From the NCBI GenBank assembly GCA_022823085.1, contig JAJDXV010000004.1, positions 1 to 46,153 on the forward strand: a DNA stretch of 46,153 nt, given 5' to 3'. Position numbers and translations under genes: made by a program. The notes under the pieces were generated by a model. That model searched no databases. It worked only from the letters and a program-made list of their open reading frames with translations, and was not told the DNA's origin. Each line of letters starts with the position of its first letter. Positions within the stretch are counted from its first letter, which is position 1. Shown piece by piece: positions 32,239 to 41,796 of the stretch. The DNA comes from Candidatus Poribacteria bacterium (GTDB lineage Bacteria > Poribacteria > WGA-4E > WGA-3G).

Positions 32239-33324
32239 TTAATTTTCGGTTTTACTATAATCCTGTTCCAATTTTTCCGCTTGGTCTGCGGTTGTTAATT
32301 GTTGAATAAATGCTTCTAAATCGCCATCTAAAACGGCATCAAGTTGATAGGAACTAAATTGGATACGGTGATCGGTTACACGAGATTGTGGGAAATTATA
32401 GGTACGAATTTTCTCGCTTCGGTCGCCGCTGCCGACCATAGATCGCCGGGTTTCTGCCCTTTCGCTGTTGAGTTCAGCCTGTTTCTGCTCTTGGAGGCGG
32501 GCGCGAAGGATTTTCATCGCCTTGGAACGGTTTTTATGTTGCGATTTTTCATCTTGACAGGTCACAACCAATCCTGTCGGTAGGTGTGTAATACGGATGG
32601 CGGAATCGGTTGTGTTAACGCTTTGCCCACCGGGACCGGAGGAGCGATAGGTATCAATGCGAAGTTCAGTTGCTTCATCGATGTCCAGGTCGAGTGCTTC
32701 CGCTTCTGGCAGTACGGCTACTGTGGCTGCAGAGGTATGGATGCGTCCGCTTGTTTCTGTCGTAGGGATGCGTTGGACCCGATGTATTCCGCCTTCGTAT
32801 TTCAGGTGCCTATAGGCGTCCTTTCCTTCGATTGAGAAGATGACCTCTTTAAAACCTTTTAATCCGGTTGCGTTTCCGCTGAGGAGTTCAACTTTCCAGT
32901 TCTGCCGTTCAGCATAGCGGGTATACATCCGAAACACTTCAGCGGCGAAAAGGCTGGCTTCTTCTCCACCGGTGCCTGCGCGAATTTCGATGATAACGTT
33001 CTTTTCGTCGTTTGGGTCTTTCGGAATAAGGAGCAGTTTGAGCTCTTCTATGAGTTGCTCTTTTTCAGTGGTGAGGTTATCTAATTCTTCCTGCGCTAAT
33101 TCGATCATATCCGCATCTGTTTCAGACGCTATTAGGAGGCGTGCCTCTTCAAGTGCGGATTCTAACTTCTGGTAGGTTTGATAACTTGACACGATTGGAG
33201 CCAGTTCCGCGTGCGTTTTGGATAACTCCATGAGTCGCTGCTGATTTGAAATTTGCGTCGGGTCACCGAGCGCTTTTTCGACTTCAGTATATTTAACTTC
33301 GATATCCTTGAGTTTTTCAAACAT
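32239..33324 (-). CDS. prfA: Peptide chain release factor 1
   Basis: This 361-residue class I release factor recognises UAA and UAG stop codons and triggers peptide release. The GGQ loop is in [15 protein letters not shown] (about residue 230), [14 protein letters not shown] contains the PxT-type anticodon-like region used by RF1, and the end [23 protein letters not shown] is typical of RF1. The GGQ glutamine is the substrate of PrmC, coded next to it. Length fits RF1 (about 360). It is in a minus-strand cluster with rho and rpmE. Confidence 0.95.
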   Translation of the reverse strand: MFEKLKDIEVKYTEVEKALGDPTQISNQQRLMELSKTHAELAPIVSSYQTYQKLESALEEARLLIASETDADMIELAQEELDNLTTEKEQLIEELKLLLIPKDPNDEKNVIIEIRAGTGGEEASLFAAEVFRMYTRYAERQNWKVELLSGNATGLKGFKEVIFSIEGKDAYRHLKYEGGIHRVQRIPTTETSGRIHTSAATVAVLPEAEALDLDIDEATELRIDTYRSSGPGGQSVNTTDSAIRITHLPTGLVVTCQDEKSQHKNRSKAMKILRARLQEQKQAELNSERAETRRSMVGSGDRSEKIRTYNFPQSRVTDHRIQFSSYQLDAVLDGDLEAFIQQLTTADQAEKLEQDYSKTEN

Positions 33325-33407
33325 TTTGGCACCGTTTGCAAGCGCATCCTTACTGTTAGCGGTAAAATGGACGATCTGTCTGGTGATATTTTAGCGATAA
33401 CGGGACT

Positions 33408-33473
33408 CCCCGTGTCTATCCTATATACGCAGCAGCACCACAGGGCGATTGGGTACAGGCGTGAGACACGGGG
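33408..33473. other. Inverted repeat in the rpmE-prfA gap
   Basis: The 10-bp arms ccccgtgtct (33408-33417) and agacacgggg (33464-33473) match perfectly and enclose 46 bases. The structure lies in the transcribed gap between rpmE and prfA. It could be a processing or regulatory hairpin, or another short dispersed repeat. Confidence 0.5.
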
Positions 33474-33524
33474 CATTTCCGTGATATTTTTGAATCGTCT
33501 GAATTGATGAATCAAATCACGGGT

Positions 33525-33740
33525 CTACTTATTTTCTTCAGTTAGTTTGTAACGTCGGCGGAAACTTTCGACACGTCCAGCAGCATCGATAAACCGCGCT
33601 TGTTGTCCAGTGTAGAATGGATGGCATTTTCCACAAATGTCTACCCGCATTTCGGGGCGGATTGCCAACGTTTTGTGCGTCGCACCACAAACGCATGTGA
33701 TGACGCTTTCTACCAGTTCAGGATGAATTTCGGCTTTCAT
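33525..33740 (-). CDS. rpmE: 50S ribosomal protein L31, zinc-binding type
   Basis: This 71-residue ribosomal protein starts MKAEIHP and has four zinc-binding cysteines: CVC near residue 17-19 and CGKC at 36-39 (VDICGKCHPFYTGQQ). This C+ form releases or stores zinc, and genomes often also carry a C- copy used in zinc shortage. It lies between rho and prfA on the minus strand, a common arrangement. Confidence 0.95.
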   Translation of the reverse strand: MKAEIHPELVESVITCVCGATHKTLAIRPEMRVDICGKCHPFYTGQQARFIDAAGRVESFRRRYKLTEENK

Positions 33741-33811
33741 AATGTCCTTCCTTTGTAATTTTAGATAGACGAAGATGCGCAGGAGACCAACGGTTTCCTA
33801 TGCTACAAATT

Positions 33812-35143
33812 CTATCGCTTCTGGCGAGCATTGGTTCTGGTCGTATTATTGTTACCGTAGCTGGCATTGTCTATCATTCGTTCGAGAAATTCTTCATTTG
33901 TAGCAGTTTTCCCGAATTGTTCAATAAGCATTTCGAGCGATTCCGCACTATCCATCTGGCTTGTGAATTTCCGTAGCACCCAGACCTTATTAAGTACATC
34001 TGGTGCTAACAAGAGTTCTTCACGGCGCGTTTTGGATCTTTTCATATTAATGGGTGGATAGATTTGGAGGTCGAGTAAGGCGCGCTCCATGTGGATTTCC
34101 ATGTTAGCAGTACCTTTAAATTCTTCGTAAATATATTCGTCTTGTCGGCTCTCCGTGTCGATAAGTACGGATGCGATAACCGTTAGACTACCTCCTTCTT
34201 CAAATTTTCGAGCTGCGCCGCAGAATTGGCGTGGTTTCACGAACGCCATAGCGTCTAAACCGCCACTCAACGTTTTTCCGCTGTGAGGGGTCATGACGTT
34301 GTGTGCGCGTGCCAATCGGGTCATGCTATCCAATAAAACGACGACATCTTTCCCGTACTCAGCCCACCGTTTCGCTTTCTCAATGACCATGTCTGCGACT
34401 TGGATGTGTCGCTCTGGGTGCTCATCAAATGTGGAGCTGATGACTTCACCTTTCACGGAGCGTGCGACATCCGTAACTTCCTCGGGTCGCTCGTCAATCA
34501 GTAGAAAGATGAGAATGACTTCTGGGTGGTTGGCTTCAATACCGGCGGCGATATTTTTCAGCAGTGTCGTTTTCCCACTATAAGGTGGCGCGACAATCAG
34601 CCCGCGTTGCCCCTTACCGATCGGTGCTATTAGATCCATCATCCGAGTACCGAATTCTGGGGAGTTGTGCTCGAGTTTCAGCTGTTCAAATGGATGGATC
34701 GGGGTAAGATTCTTGAAAAGGATTTTCTGTTTGACAGCTTCGGGCGGTTCCCCGTTCACCTTCTCAATTTGTAGCATTGCGAAGTAACGTTCCGCCTTGT
34801 TTTCTGTCTTTTTCGGTGGACGGATTACACCTTCAACGACGTGTCCTGTTTGTAAGTCGAATCGTCGGATTTGCGAAGAGGACACGTAAATATCCTCGTT
34901 ACTCTGCAAATAATTGGAACGCGATGAGCGGAGAAAACCGTAGTGTTGATCCCGGTCATCTAAAATTTCCAGGACACCGCCACCGTAGAATTGGGTGTCT
35001 CCCTCAGATTTAGCCTCTATGATTTCGTTAATCAGTTCTTCCTTGCGAAGTCCGGTATATTCGTTGACTCCGAGTGTTGAGGCAAAATCTTTGAGTTCCG
35101 AGAACTCCATTTCTTGGAGCTTGCCAATGTCCAAGCTCTCCAT
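33812..35143 (-). CDS. rho: Transcription termination factor Rho
   Basis: This 443-residue hexameric RNA helicase ends Rho-dependent transcripts. The N-terminal Rho domain (LQEMEFSELKDFASTLGV) is followed by an RNA-binding cold-shock-like fold (GVLEILDDRDQHYGFLRS, DIYVSSSQIRRFDLQTG). The ATPase core has Walker A GLIVAPPYSGKTTLL (about 180-195), Walker B VVVLLDSMTRLAR and the R-loop. The family length is about 420, so it is complete. The start follows GAGGAG. An 849-bp upstream stretch without genes separates it from the TPR gene. Confidence 0.95.
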   Translation of the reverse strand: MESLDIGKLQEMEFSELKDFASTLGVNEYTGLRKEELINEIIEAKSEGDTQFYGGGVLEILDDRDQHYGFLRSSRSNYLQSNEDIYVSSSQIRRFDLQTGHVVEGVIRPPKKTENKAERYFAMLQIEKVNGEPPEAVKQKILFKNLTPIHPFEQLKLEHNSPEFGTRMMDLIAPIGKGQRGLIVAPPYSGKTTLLKNIAAGIEANHPEVILIFLLIDERPEEVTDVARSVKGEVISSTFDEHPERHIQVADMVIEKAKRWAEYGKDVVVLLDSMTRLARAHNVMTPHSGKTLSGGLDAMAFVKPRQFCGAARKFEEGGSLTVIASVLIDTESRQDEYIYEEFKGTANMEIHMERALLDLQIYPPINMKRSKTRREELLLAPDVLNKVWVLRKFTSQMDSAESLEMLIEQFGKTATNEEFLERMIDNASYGNNNTTRTNARQKR

Positions 35144-35992
35144 AGTTTCTAATACTCCTCATTTTGCCCGGTTCCAAGGTAATCGTTCCGCCCTGGCGTT
35201 TATCTAATGACCTAACGAATTAACGCTTTGTTCCATCTATGATGTGAAACATAAAAACGGATTCGTGGAAAGTAGGATACCAAGAAAATGTTAAAATGGA
35301 ATCGGGGCTGATCCTATAGAATAAGTTATTGAAATTTGTTTCTATCGTTTTCGGAGTGCAGTTGAATACTACACCCGCGAGGTTTCCTAAGAGTGCTGAA
35401 CATGAGCAGCACGGAGAACTAAGGTACGAAGACCGGGGTTTCCTACAAATCCGGTTAGTTTGGTATGACGCTCCAACCGAGTGCCTGAGACTTCTGAAGA
35501 TGCGCTTGCAAGCGGCGCGCTAAGCCGTTGAGATACACAACGAAATAAGATGCAGGGTATACAGCGGTATCGGTGGAGTCGGTGCAATGTTGCCCGCAGG
35601 GATGTTTCTTGTATGGTCGTGTCACAACGCATGCCGAAATATGGTTCACTCTAAGTGGGGCAGTTTCCTTGTTACCATATTGGTGGAACATACTGAAGCG
35701 TATATCTCATACATCGCTTTACAGCCAAGGATCCGTTTTCTTCAAAGCATGCGTCTTTCAGGAGTTCGCACGATTTCATCAGCAAAATCTACCATTTTTA
35801 GCCTTAGACGTGCTTATGTTAGGAAGTTACGAACTTTTCAATGTTAATTATACACAATTGGCTTTAAAAGTCAAGTTTTTTTTCAAAAAAAACAATTGTT
35901 TCAGCAAATAGGGGCTATAAATCCGGTTTTTTTGAACATTCGGAGACCGAAAGATGTGGTGTGAGTGCGGTTGGTAACCGCACTCTTTTAAC
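35144..35992. other. Long gene-poor region upstream of rho
   Basis: No recognisable gene lies in these 849 bp. The frames of 60-110 residues on both strands show no conserved pattern. Rho genes often carry long regulated leaders, so the region next to 35144 may hold the rho promoter and leader. The rest may be decayed DNA. Confidence 0.4.
35963..35989. terminator. Strong hairpin at the 3' end of the TPR gene
   Basis: The 10-bp perfect arms gagtgcggtt (35963-35972) and aaccgcactc (35976-35985) are followed on the plus strand by TTTT. It lies only 7 bases beyond the stop of the minus-strand TPR gene. On that strand no U-run follows, so it may act as a 3' end-stabilising hairpin or as a terminator only for plus-strand transcripts. 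Confidence 0.45.
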
Positions 35993-38005
35993 CTATTCTT
36001 CCGTTTCTTCGGTGTCGCCTTTCAACTTTTTAAGACTCCGCGTAACGTTCTGATTGTACTGGTTTTCGGCAAGGAATCCTTCCCACAGTGCGATTGCATC
36101 GTCATTAAAACCTTGGGAAACGTAATAGTTCCCGAGGGCAATTACTGCGATATCCGAATGTGGAGACTTCTCAATCGCGGTTTTGAATGCGGTGACAGCG
36201 GTTTCGGTATCGTCATTGAGGAGTGCTAACTCGCCTTTACCGTAATGGATTAAAGCGTGGTCAGGGTATTCGGTCGCCAATTCGTTGATCATTTGCTGGG
36301 CATCTTCGGATTTCCCGCGCTGATGGGTTGCGCGTGCCGCGAGAATTGTCGCATAGACGATCTGATTGCGAAGTTCGCGTTTTTCAGCGTCACTTTCTGA
36401 CTTATTCAGTAACCGTTTCGCTGTGCGAGCGGCGGCTTTATACCGTGCATTAGCCTGGACGTAGTTGCCATATTTATAGGTGAGATCGCCCAGGGTTTTT
36501 GAACCGATATAGGAATCGCCTTTCTGATCAACGATATCTTGGAAAATCGCAGCGGTTTTACGGTCTTTCAATCGGTAATGAAGCACTTCAGCAAGGCTTT
36601 GCAACGCATCTGTATTCTGCGTATTCGCGGCGACAGAACGTTCGAGTACCTCTCGCTCTTTTTCTGGCTCCCCCAATTTTTTATGTGCAAGCGAGATTAA
36701 CCAGTAGACCTCGGAATCTTTATCGCGTCTTAATCCAATAACCGAGTTGTAGGTCTCTATTGCGTTCTCGTAGTTTTCAGAAGTATAGTGATTCCGCCCT
36801 GTATTGATGACCGCGTCAATGACTTCGCCATCTCGGCTTGCGGCTTTTCTGAGTACCTCTTTTGCTCGCTGATGCATCCCGACTTTCCGGTAGCAGATTG
36901 AGAGTTTGAGGTATGTATAGGGGTCGATTTTCGCTTTTTCGGCTTCTGCGCGTGCGATTGCGTCGTAGTAGAGTGCGCCTGCGTCGCGATAGTTTTCGTC
37001 GCCGTAGAAGAAGTTAGCGATCATGAGTTCAGCATCGTGGAAGCTCCCCTGATCGTCGCCTGCGATGCCGGCTTGTCCACCGAAGTCCTGCATAACATCT
37101 GCTGCGCTGATCCCGAACCCGGAGTCTGGTATGCCGAGGCTGTCGGCACTTCCCATGGCGGGACTTCTTTCGACACCGCCGCGCGGTCGATCCCGTTCAC
37201 GTCTCGCTTCCTGTTGTGCAAGTGCTCTTCCGATTTGCGTTGCCAATGGGTCGTCCGCTTCTGGAATGGTGGCGTTGAGGTCTTTCAGTGACTGTTTTGC
37301 TTTCTCAACGGCATCTTCAGCACCTTCAACCTTCCCATATCTCTTAACGAGCATCTGGTTGGTTCGTTTCGCTTCTTCTTCGTCTTTGAGGAATTGGTGT
37401 TGGATTCTCGCCTTGTTTTCGAGTGCGGGTGCGGCGCGTTTGTTTCGCGGGTTACGATTCGCGAAGCTATCGAACGCTTCTACTGCTGACTCATAATCTT
37501 CTGCTTCCTCATAACTCTTCGCCAACATCAGGTGTGCGTTGTGGCTTAATTCCAGGTGCGAGAAGTTGTTAACAATGGTGTCAAATTGGGTTTGCGCCGC
37601 CTTGAAATCCTTTTCCCGAAAATAGTGCAGACCGAGTTCATAGTGTGCTTCGGCGGCTTCCTCGCTTTCCGGGGCAGCGGCGATGATCCCTTCATAAGCC
37701 TTGATCCCTTCCGCTGGTTGGTTCATCTGGTCAATGGATAGCTTACCGATGGCGAGCTGTGCTTGAAGTGCGTCTGGCGTGCCGGGTTGTGTATCGACAA
37801 TGCTCTGGTATGCTTCAATCGCACCGTAGTAGTCTTTGTCGGCGGCAAGTTTGTCACCTTTACTCAGTGCACTTCCGGGTAAGCAGCCGATTTGCGACGC
37901 TGCTACGAATAGAATGGCAATGAGTGCGCAATACTTCATACTTTTAAAGGCAAGCTCTTGCCAACGATAATAAGTTTTGGCTGCGGGTTGTTGAAAAAAA
38001 ATCAC
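35993..38005 (-). CDS. Large TPR lipoprotein
   Basis: This protein is about 670 residues. After a basic start it has a membrane helix with a lipobox (ILFVAASQIGC), so the mature protein is probably anchored by a lipid at that cysteine. Then many TPR units follow: YYGAIEAYQSIVDTQP, GIKAYEGIIAAAPESEEAAEAHYELGLHYF, SAVEAFDSFANRNPRNKRAAPAL, a glycine/arginine-rich low-complexity spacer at about 250-310, and a second TPR block. The first block resembles the BamD/YbgF-type. I took the GTG at 38005 as start because AAAGGAG lies seven bases upstream; the ATG at 38026 has no such site, and the ATG at 37939 would place the signal helix at the extreme N-terminus and remains possible. Confidence 0.8.
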   Translation of the reverse strand: MIFFQQPAAKTYYRWQELAFKSMKYCALIAILFVAASQIGCLPGSALSKGDKLAADKDYYGAIEAYQSIVDTQPGTPDALQAQLAIGKLSIDQMNQPAEGIKAYEGIIAAAPESEEAAEAHYELGLHYFREKDFKAAQTQFDTIVNNFSHLELSHNAHLMLAKSYEEAEDYESAVEAFDSFANRNPRNKRAAPALENKARIQHQFLKDEEEAKRTNQMLVKRYGKVEGAEDAVEKAKQSLKDLNATIPEADDPLATQIGRALAQQEARRERDRPRGGVERSPAMGSADSLGIPDSGFGISAADVMQDFGGQAGIAGDDQGSFHDAELMIANFFYGDENYRDAGALYYDAIARAEAEKAKIDPYTYLKLSICYRKVGMHQRAKEVLRKAASRDGEVIDAVINTGRNHYTSENYENAIETYNSVIGLRRDKDSEVYWLISLAHKKLGEPEKEREVLERSVAANTQNTDALQSLAEVLHYRLKDRKTAAIFQDIVDQKGDSYIGSKTLGDLTYKYGNYVQANARYKAAARTAKRLLNKSESDAEKRELRNQIVYATILAARATHQRGKSEDAQQMINELATEYPDHALIHYGKGELALLNDDTETAVTAFKTAIEKSPHSDIAVIALGNYYVSQGFNDDAIALWEGFLAENQYNQNVTRSLKKLKGDTEETEE

Positions 38006-38102
38006 GGTTTTTCTCCTTTTTAGCATATTGGCTCTTCTGAAGAACCGCTATGGGAATAGGTGCCGATAAAAATAAGGATTTTTTATTGTCTTTAAACATT
38101 CG

Positions 38103-40235
38103 TTAGTACGGTTTATTTTCGACATCAGGGTCTAAATCTTTCGCCTTCTGAAAATCGGTTTTTGCTGCTTCGTGTTGCCCGAATGCCTGCTTCGCTAACC
38201 CACGGTCATAGTAGTAGCGTGCCTCATCGGGTTTCATGAGGATCGTCTCACTGAAGTCTTCAATTGCCTCACGATATGCGCCAAGCGCAGCCTTTGCAGC
38301 AGCACGGGTATGATAGGAAGCGGGACTTGGGTTATCCTGCTTTAGACGGATTGCTTTATCGCTGTCTGCAACCGCTGCTTCAAAAAGTTTTCTGGCTTCC
38401 TCTGTATTCCCTTGCTCGCGCTCAAATTGTCCGAGGAGATATTTTACCCATCCTCTGCCGTTATAGACTGAGGCATATTCGGGATCGAGTTTGATGGCTT
38501 CCGTATAATCCTCTATAGCCCCTTGATAGTCTGCTTGTGCCTCTGCGATATTACCTTGATCCGTTTTAGATTTTCCGAGGCTATATTTTGCATAACCGCG
38601 ATTGAAGTAAGCGGTCTCACTTTTAGGCTTCAGCTGGATAACTTTATCGTAATCTTTTATTGCCTCTTGGTAGTCCCCAAGATAGCGTTTCGCGAGTCCA
38701 CGGTTGCTATAATAACCGGCAAACTTCGCGTCTAAGGTGATGGCTTCCGTATAGTCGTCAATCGCTGCTTGGAAGTATTGATTCGCGCTGACTTCATCAC
38801 CCTCTTCTGTTTTTGACCTACCAAGATTGTATTTCGCGATACCGCGGCCGTTGTAAACCTTATAGTTTTTTGGGTCGAGCTGGATAGCTTTGTTATAGTC
38901 TTCAACCGCGCCTTCATAGTCGCGGAGATAGCATTTTGCGTCTGCACGGTGGTCATAAATAGACAAAAAAGAGCCGAGTTCAGGATTGAGTTCAACGACT
39001 TTATCAAGGTCCTCAATCGCCCCAGTATAGTCCTTTAATGCAAATTTCGTATTTGCGCGACAAAAGTAAATTTCCGGCGAATCTGGTGCAAGTTTTGAGG
39101 CGGTATCGTAATCAGCGAGTGCCGCTTCATCCTGTTCTAAGGCGAGTTTTACTGTTGCTCTACCGATATAAGACTGAACAAGATTAGGATCGAGTTTGAG
39201 GGCACTATCACAGTCAGCGATCGCTTCTTCAAAGTGTTCTAACGATAGATTTGCCGCTGCTCGGTTGTTATAAGCTACCGCGTAATTAGGATTAAGTTCA
39301 AGTGCAGTATTATAGTCGTCAATAGCATCTTCTGCTTCCCCTAAGAAAAACTTTGCCGCCGCTCGATTGATATATGCCGCCACAAAATCAGGGTTAAGTT
39401 TGAGGGCATTATCACAGTCAGTGACCGCTTCTTTGTTATGTCCTAACGATAAATTTACCATTGATCGATTGAGATAGGCATCCATCAAATTTGGGTTGAG
39501 TTCAAGTGCAGCATCAAAGCACGCAATTGATTCTCGATGTTTTCCTTGTTCAAATTCTGTCTGCCCTTGTCTGATTTCCGTATAGGCACGTACCTGTGGA
39601 CGTTTTTGCCACTCAGTGAATGACTCCACTTCCACCCCATTTGCAAGCAGGTCCACTAAAGTCATTGCTGGAATTGCGTAACTGGAGTTTCTCCATCCGC
39701 CACTTCCGAGCGCCGAAACCACCATTCCATTTTTAACAGCAACGCCTACGACCTTCCCCGAATTGTTCAGGATGGCACTTCCACTGTTTCCAGGATCGAA
39801 TTCCTCTTTAATTTCGAGACGTTTACCACTCTCTTGAATACCAGATATGGTAATTTGCGTGGCTTTGCCTCCCTTCGCGCGCGGGTGACCGACAGCGCAA
39901 GCAGTTTCACCAACTTGCACGGTATGACTGTCGTCGAGCGGAAGCGGTACTCCCTCGCCTTCGACCTTTAAAATGACGATATCGTTTTCAGCATCAAACG
40001 CCACAACGCCTTCAACTCGGAATTCAGTTTTTGTGCTGACAATTTCTGCAAAAACCGATGGCGCGCCTGTAACACAATGGATATTGGTCACAATTAGGTT
40101 TGGCGCGACAAAAAAACCGCTCGCCCGTGGCCAGATAAGAGGTTCACCGGTTTCTTCGTCCATTTTTCGCCAGACCAAACGGACGACACTATCCGTTAAG
40201 GCTTTTTCTGCGATTTGCCGTAGGTTTTCTGTCAT
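38103..40235 (-). CDS. Trypsin-like serine protease with TPR array
   Basis: This 710-residue protein has an N-terminal trypsin-like (S1C/HtrA-type) protease domain with the catalytic triad His in VTNIHCVTG, Asp in ENDIVILKVEG and Ser in FDPGNSGSAIL. From about residue 215 onwards come about a dozen TPR units (HRESIACFDAALELNPNLMDAYLNR and relatives) up to the C-terminus. No signal peptide is seen. I chose ATG 40235 (MTENLRQ), because the longer frame from 40316 overlaps the Gfo/Idh gene and adds 27 unrelated residues, though no strong ribosome-binding site precedes either. It resembles protease-TPR proteins of unknown substrate in other uncultured bacteria. Confidence 0.82.
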   Translation of the reverse strand: MTENLRQIAEKALTDSVVRLVWRKMDEETGEPLIWPRASGFFVAPNLIVTNIHCVTGAPSVFAEIVSTKTEFRVEGVVAFDAENDIVILKVEGEGVPLPLDDSHTVQVGETACAVGHPRAKGGKATQITISGIQESGKRLEIKEEFDPGNSGSAILNNSGKVVGVAVKNGMVVSALGSGGWRNSSYAIPAMTLVDLLANGVEVESFTEWQKRPQVRAYTEIRQGQTEFEQGKHRESIACFDAALELNPNLMDAYLNRSMVNLSLGHNKEAVTDCDNALKLNPDFVAAYINRAAAKFFLGEAEDAIDDYNTALELNPNYAVAYNNRAAANLSLEHFEEAIADCDSALKLDPNLVQSYIGRATVKLALEQDEAALADYDTASKLAPDSPEIYFCRANTKFALKDYTGAIEDLDKVVELNPELGSFLSIYDHRADAKCYLRDYEGAVEDYNKAIQLDPKNYKVYNGRGIAKYNLGRSKTEEGDEVSANQYFQAAIDDYTEAITLDAKFAGYYSNRGLAKRYLGDYQEAIKDYDKVIQLKPKSETAYFNRGYAKYSLGKSKTDQGNIAEAQADYQGAIEDYTEAIKLDPEYASVYNGRGWVKYLLGQFEREQGNTEEARKLFEAAVADSDKAIRLKQDNPSPASYHTRAAAKAALGAYREAIEDFSETILMKPDEARYYYDRGLAKQAFGQHEAAKTDFQKAKDLDPDVENKPY

Positions 40236-40284
40236 ATTGGTATTATGTTCCGTAGGGTCCGCTGCATATAAAAAGTGGAGGCAT

Positions 40285-41421
40285 TTAGTAGCACGACTTG
40301 GCGGCGCATTCTTCAATCAGTGCTGAAACGTCTTGCCGTGTGTACCCCTCTTTCTGAATGAGTTCGTCGCAGTTGACCCTGTTTTTCTCGTCAGGACCTC
40401 TACCGGCTTCAAGGATTGAGTTCGTCAACCAACTGGTGCGTATGCCGTTGATGCCGGAGGTGTAATTCGCATCGTACTCGCCTTTCACCAGACCGACGAG
40501 TTGATCGACTTTGCTACTCGGATAGCCTTCTGGGCGTGGGTAAGTGAGGGGTTCTGCCTCACCACCTTTTGGGATATACTGAATCCCGCTTTTGATTTCA
40601 ATCGAGCCTTCGTCGCCTTCAAGGATGACCCATTCCTCAAATCCGACACGCGTGTTCCCAAGGATGGTAATCGTCCCTTCAGCCCCGTTATCGAGCGTTA
40701 CATCGGAATAGGAATTGATTTCAACGAATTTCGGAACGAGGTTTCCGTCGTCATCCTCAAACTTCATGTCGGTTGTTCCGTAGACTTCAGATGGCAAGGC
40801 ACCCGTCATCCATAGGAATATATCTTGGAGATGGCTGCCGGAGTCGTTGGGTTGACCGCCGCCGGAGAAGCGGGGATCGCCGCGCCAACCGCCAGCACCC
40901 CATCGTTGCGCCATGTAGACCTCGAATTTCTTTAAGTTCCCGATGCGTCCTTCGGCGATTGCGCGTCTACCTGCCATATAGGTATCTTGGTAGTGCCGTT
41001 GATATCCGCCGACGAGGTGTAACCCGCTCCCCATCGCTATTTTGGTGATGGAGATGGCATCACCGACGACGTTCGCCATCGGTTTCTCGACGATGACGTG
41101 ACAACCTGCGCGCAGCGCGTATTTGACATGAATATCGTGCAAGGAATGTGGTGAGAAAACGCCGACGATGTCAAGGTTTTCGTGATTGAGCATCTCAACG
41201 AATTCGTGTTCGCCGAGGTAGCGGGTGAAGCTATTCGGTTTATAGTCGTCAACTCGTTCTTGAAGTGCGTTCTCTAAAGCGTCCAAGCTACCTTCGTAAG
41301 CATCTGCAGCGGCGACGACTTCGGCATCCGCTCGTGTTGCGAAACCGAGCGTGTTACCACGTCCGGCACCACCGGGTCCAATCACGCCGACTCTTAAAAT
41401 ATCATTCTTGCTGGTTCCCAT
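40285..41421 (-). CDS. Gfo/Idh/MocA-family oxidoreductase
   Basis: This 378-residue NAD(P)-dependent oxidoreductase has the Rossmann motif VGVIGPGGAGRGNTLGF, VVAAADAYE, and the IVEKPMANVVGDA family motif with the EKP lysine (about 118). A GGGQPNDSGSHLQDIFLWM helix matches the catalytic-region D/H positions (about 205-223). It is distantly related to the enzyme at 17087. Its stop lies 50 bp upstream of the trypsin-TPR start. The substrate is probably a sugar or cyclitol. Confidence 0.88.
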   Translation of the reverse strand: MGTSKNDILRVGVIGPGGAGRGNTLGFATRADAEVVAAADAYEGSLDALENALQERVDDYKPNSFTRYLGEHEFVEMLNHENLDIVGVFSPHSLHDIHVKYALRAGCHVIVEKPMANVVGDAISITKIAMGSGLHLVGGYQRHYQDTYMAGRRAIAEGRIGNLKKFEVYMAQRWGAGGWRGDPRFSGGGQPNDSGSHLQDIFLWMTGALPSEVYGTTDMKFEDDDGNLVPKFVEINSYSDVTLDNGAEGTITILGNTRVGFEEWVILEGDEGSIEIKSGIQYIPKGGEAEPLTYPRPEGYPSSKVDQLVGLVKGEYDANYTSGINGIRTSWLTNSILEAGRGPDEKNRVNCDELIQKEGYTRQDVSALIEECAAKSCY

Positions 41422-41466
41422 GATTCTAACATCTCCGAAGTAGGTGAAAAGAAATTATGGACATTG

Positions 41467-41700
41467 TTATGTCGGATTCGTAAATTCATATACAGGTAAC
41501 GTAACAGTTCGAGTGGGTTGCCCCTTCCACACGACTTGTTGTAAGCAATCAACGGTTTTTGGAGAGAAATATTGTTCTCCTGTTTCAACGTTGACTCGGG
41601 CAGGCACATTCTCAATTAAGAAAAATTTTTCATTCATCTCAAGGGTGTACGTAACCTTCTGTTCAATTAGAATTTCATTCTGGATTGCTTCGTTCGGCAT
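41467..41700 (-). CDS. YgiT/MqsA-type small protein lacking zinc cysteines
   Basis: This 77-residue protein resembles the middle and end of YgiT-type proteins, often antitoxins: KVTYTLEMNEKFFLIENVPARVNVETGEQYFSPKTVDCLQQ split across the usual strands. The second CxxC of the family is replaced (VNVETGE instead of VCxxCGE), and the first CxxC end is absent. Zinc binding is therefore probably lost; many such small proteins with ETGE occur in bacteria. No adjacent toxin gene was seen; the Gfo/Idh gene follows downstream. Confidence 0.6.
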   Translation of the reverse strand: MPNEAIQNEILIEQKVTYTLEMNEKFFLIENVPARVNVETGEQYFSPKTVDCLQQVVWKGQPTRTVTLPVYEFTNPT

Positions 41701-41796
41701 TCTGCTCCTTTATGGAGGTTTCGTCAAAGGCAAGTAAAGTCTACCACAAATTTTGAGGAAAGTCAATCCATTTTTTTTTTGATCCGAGCAACATGC

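Noticed and set aside
35455..35691. Possible small gene on the minus strand upstream of rho
   Set aside because: The 78-residue frame has no ribosome-binding site or recognisable family pattern, and overlapping frames of similar size occur on both strands.
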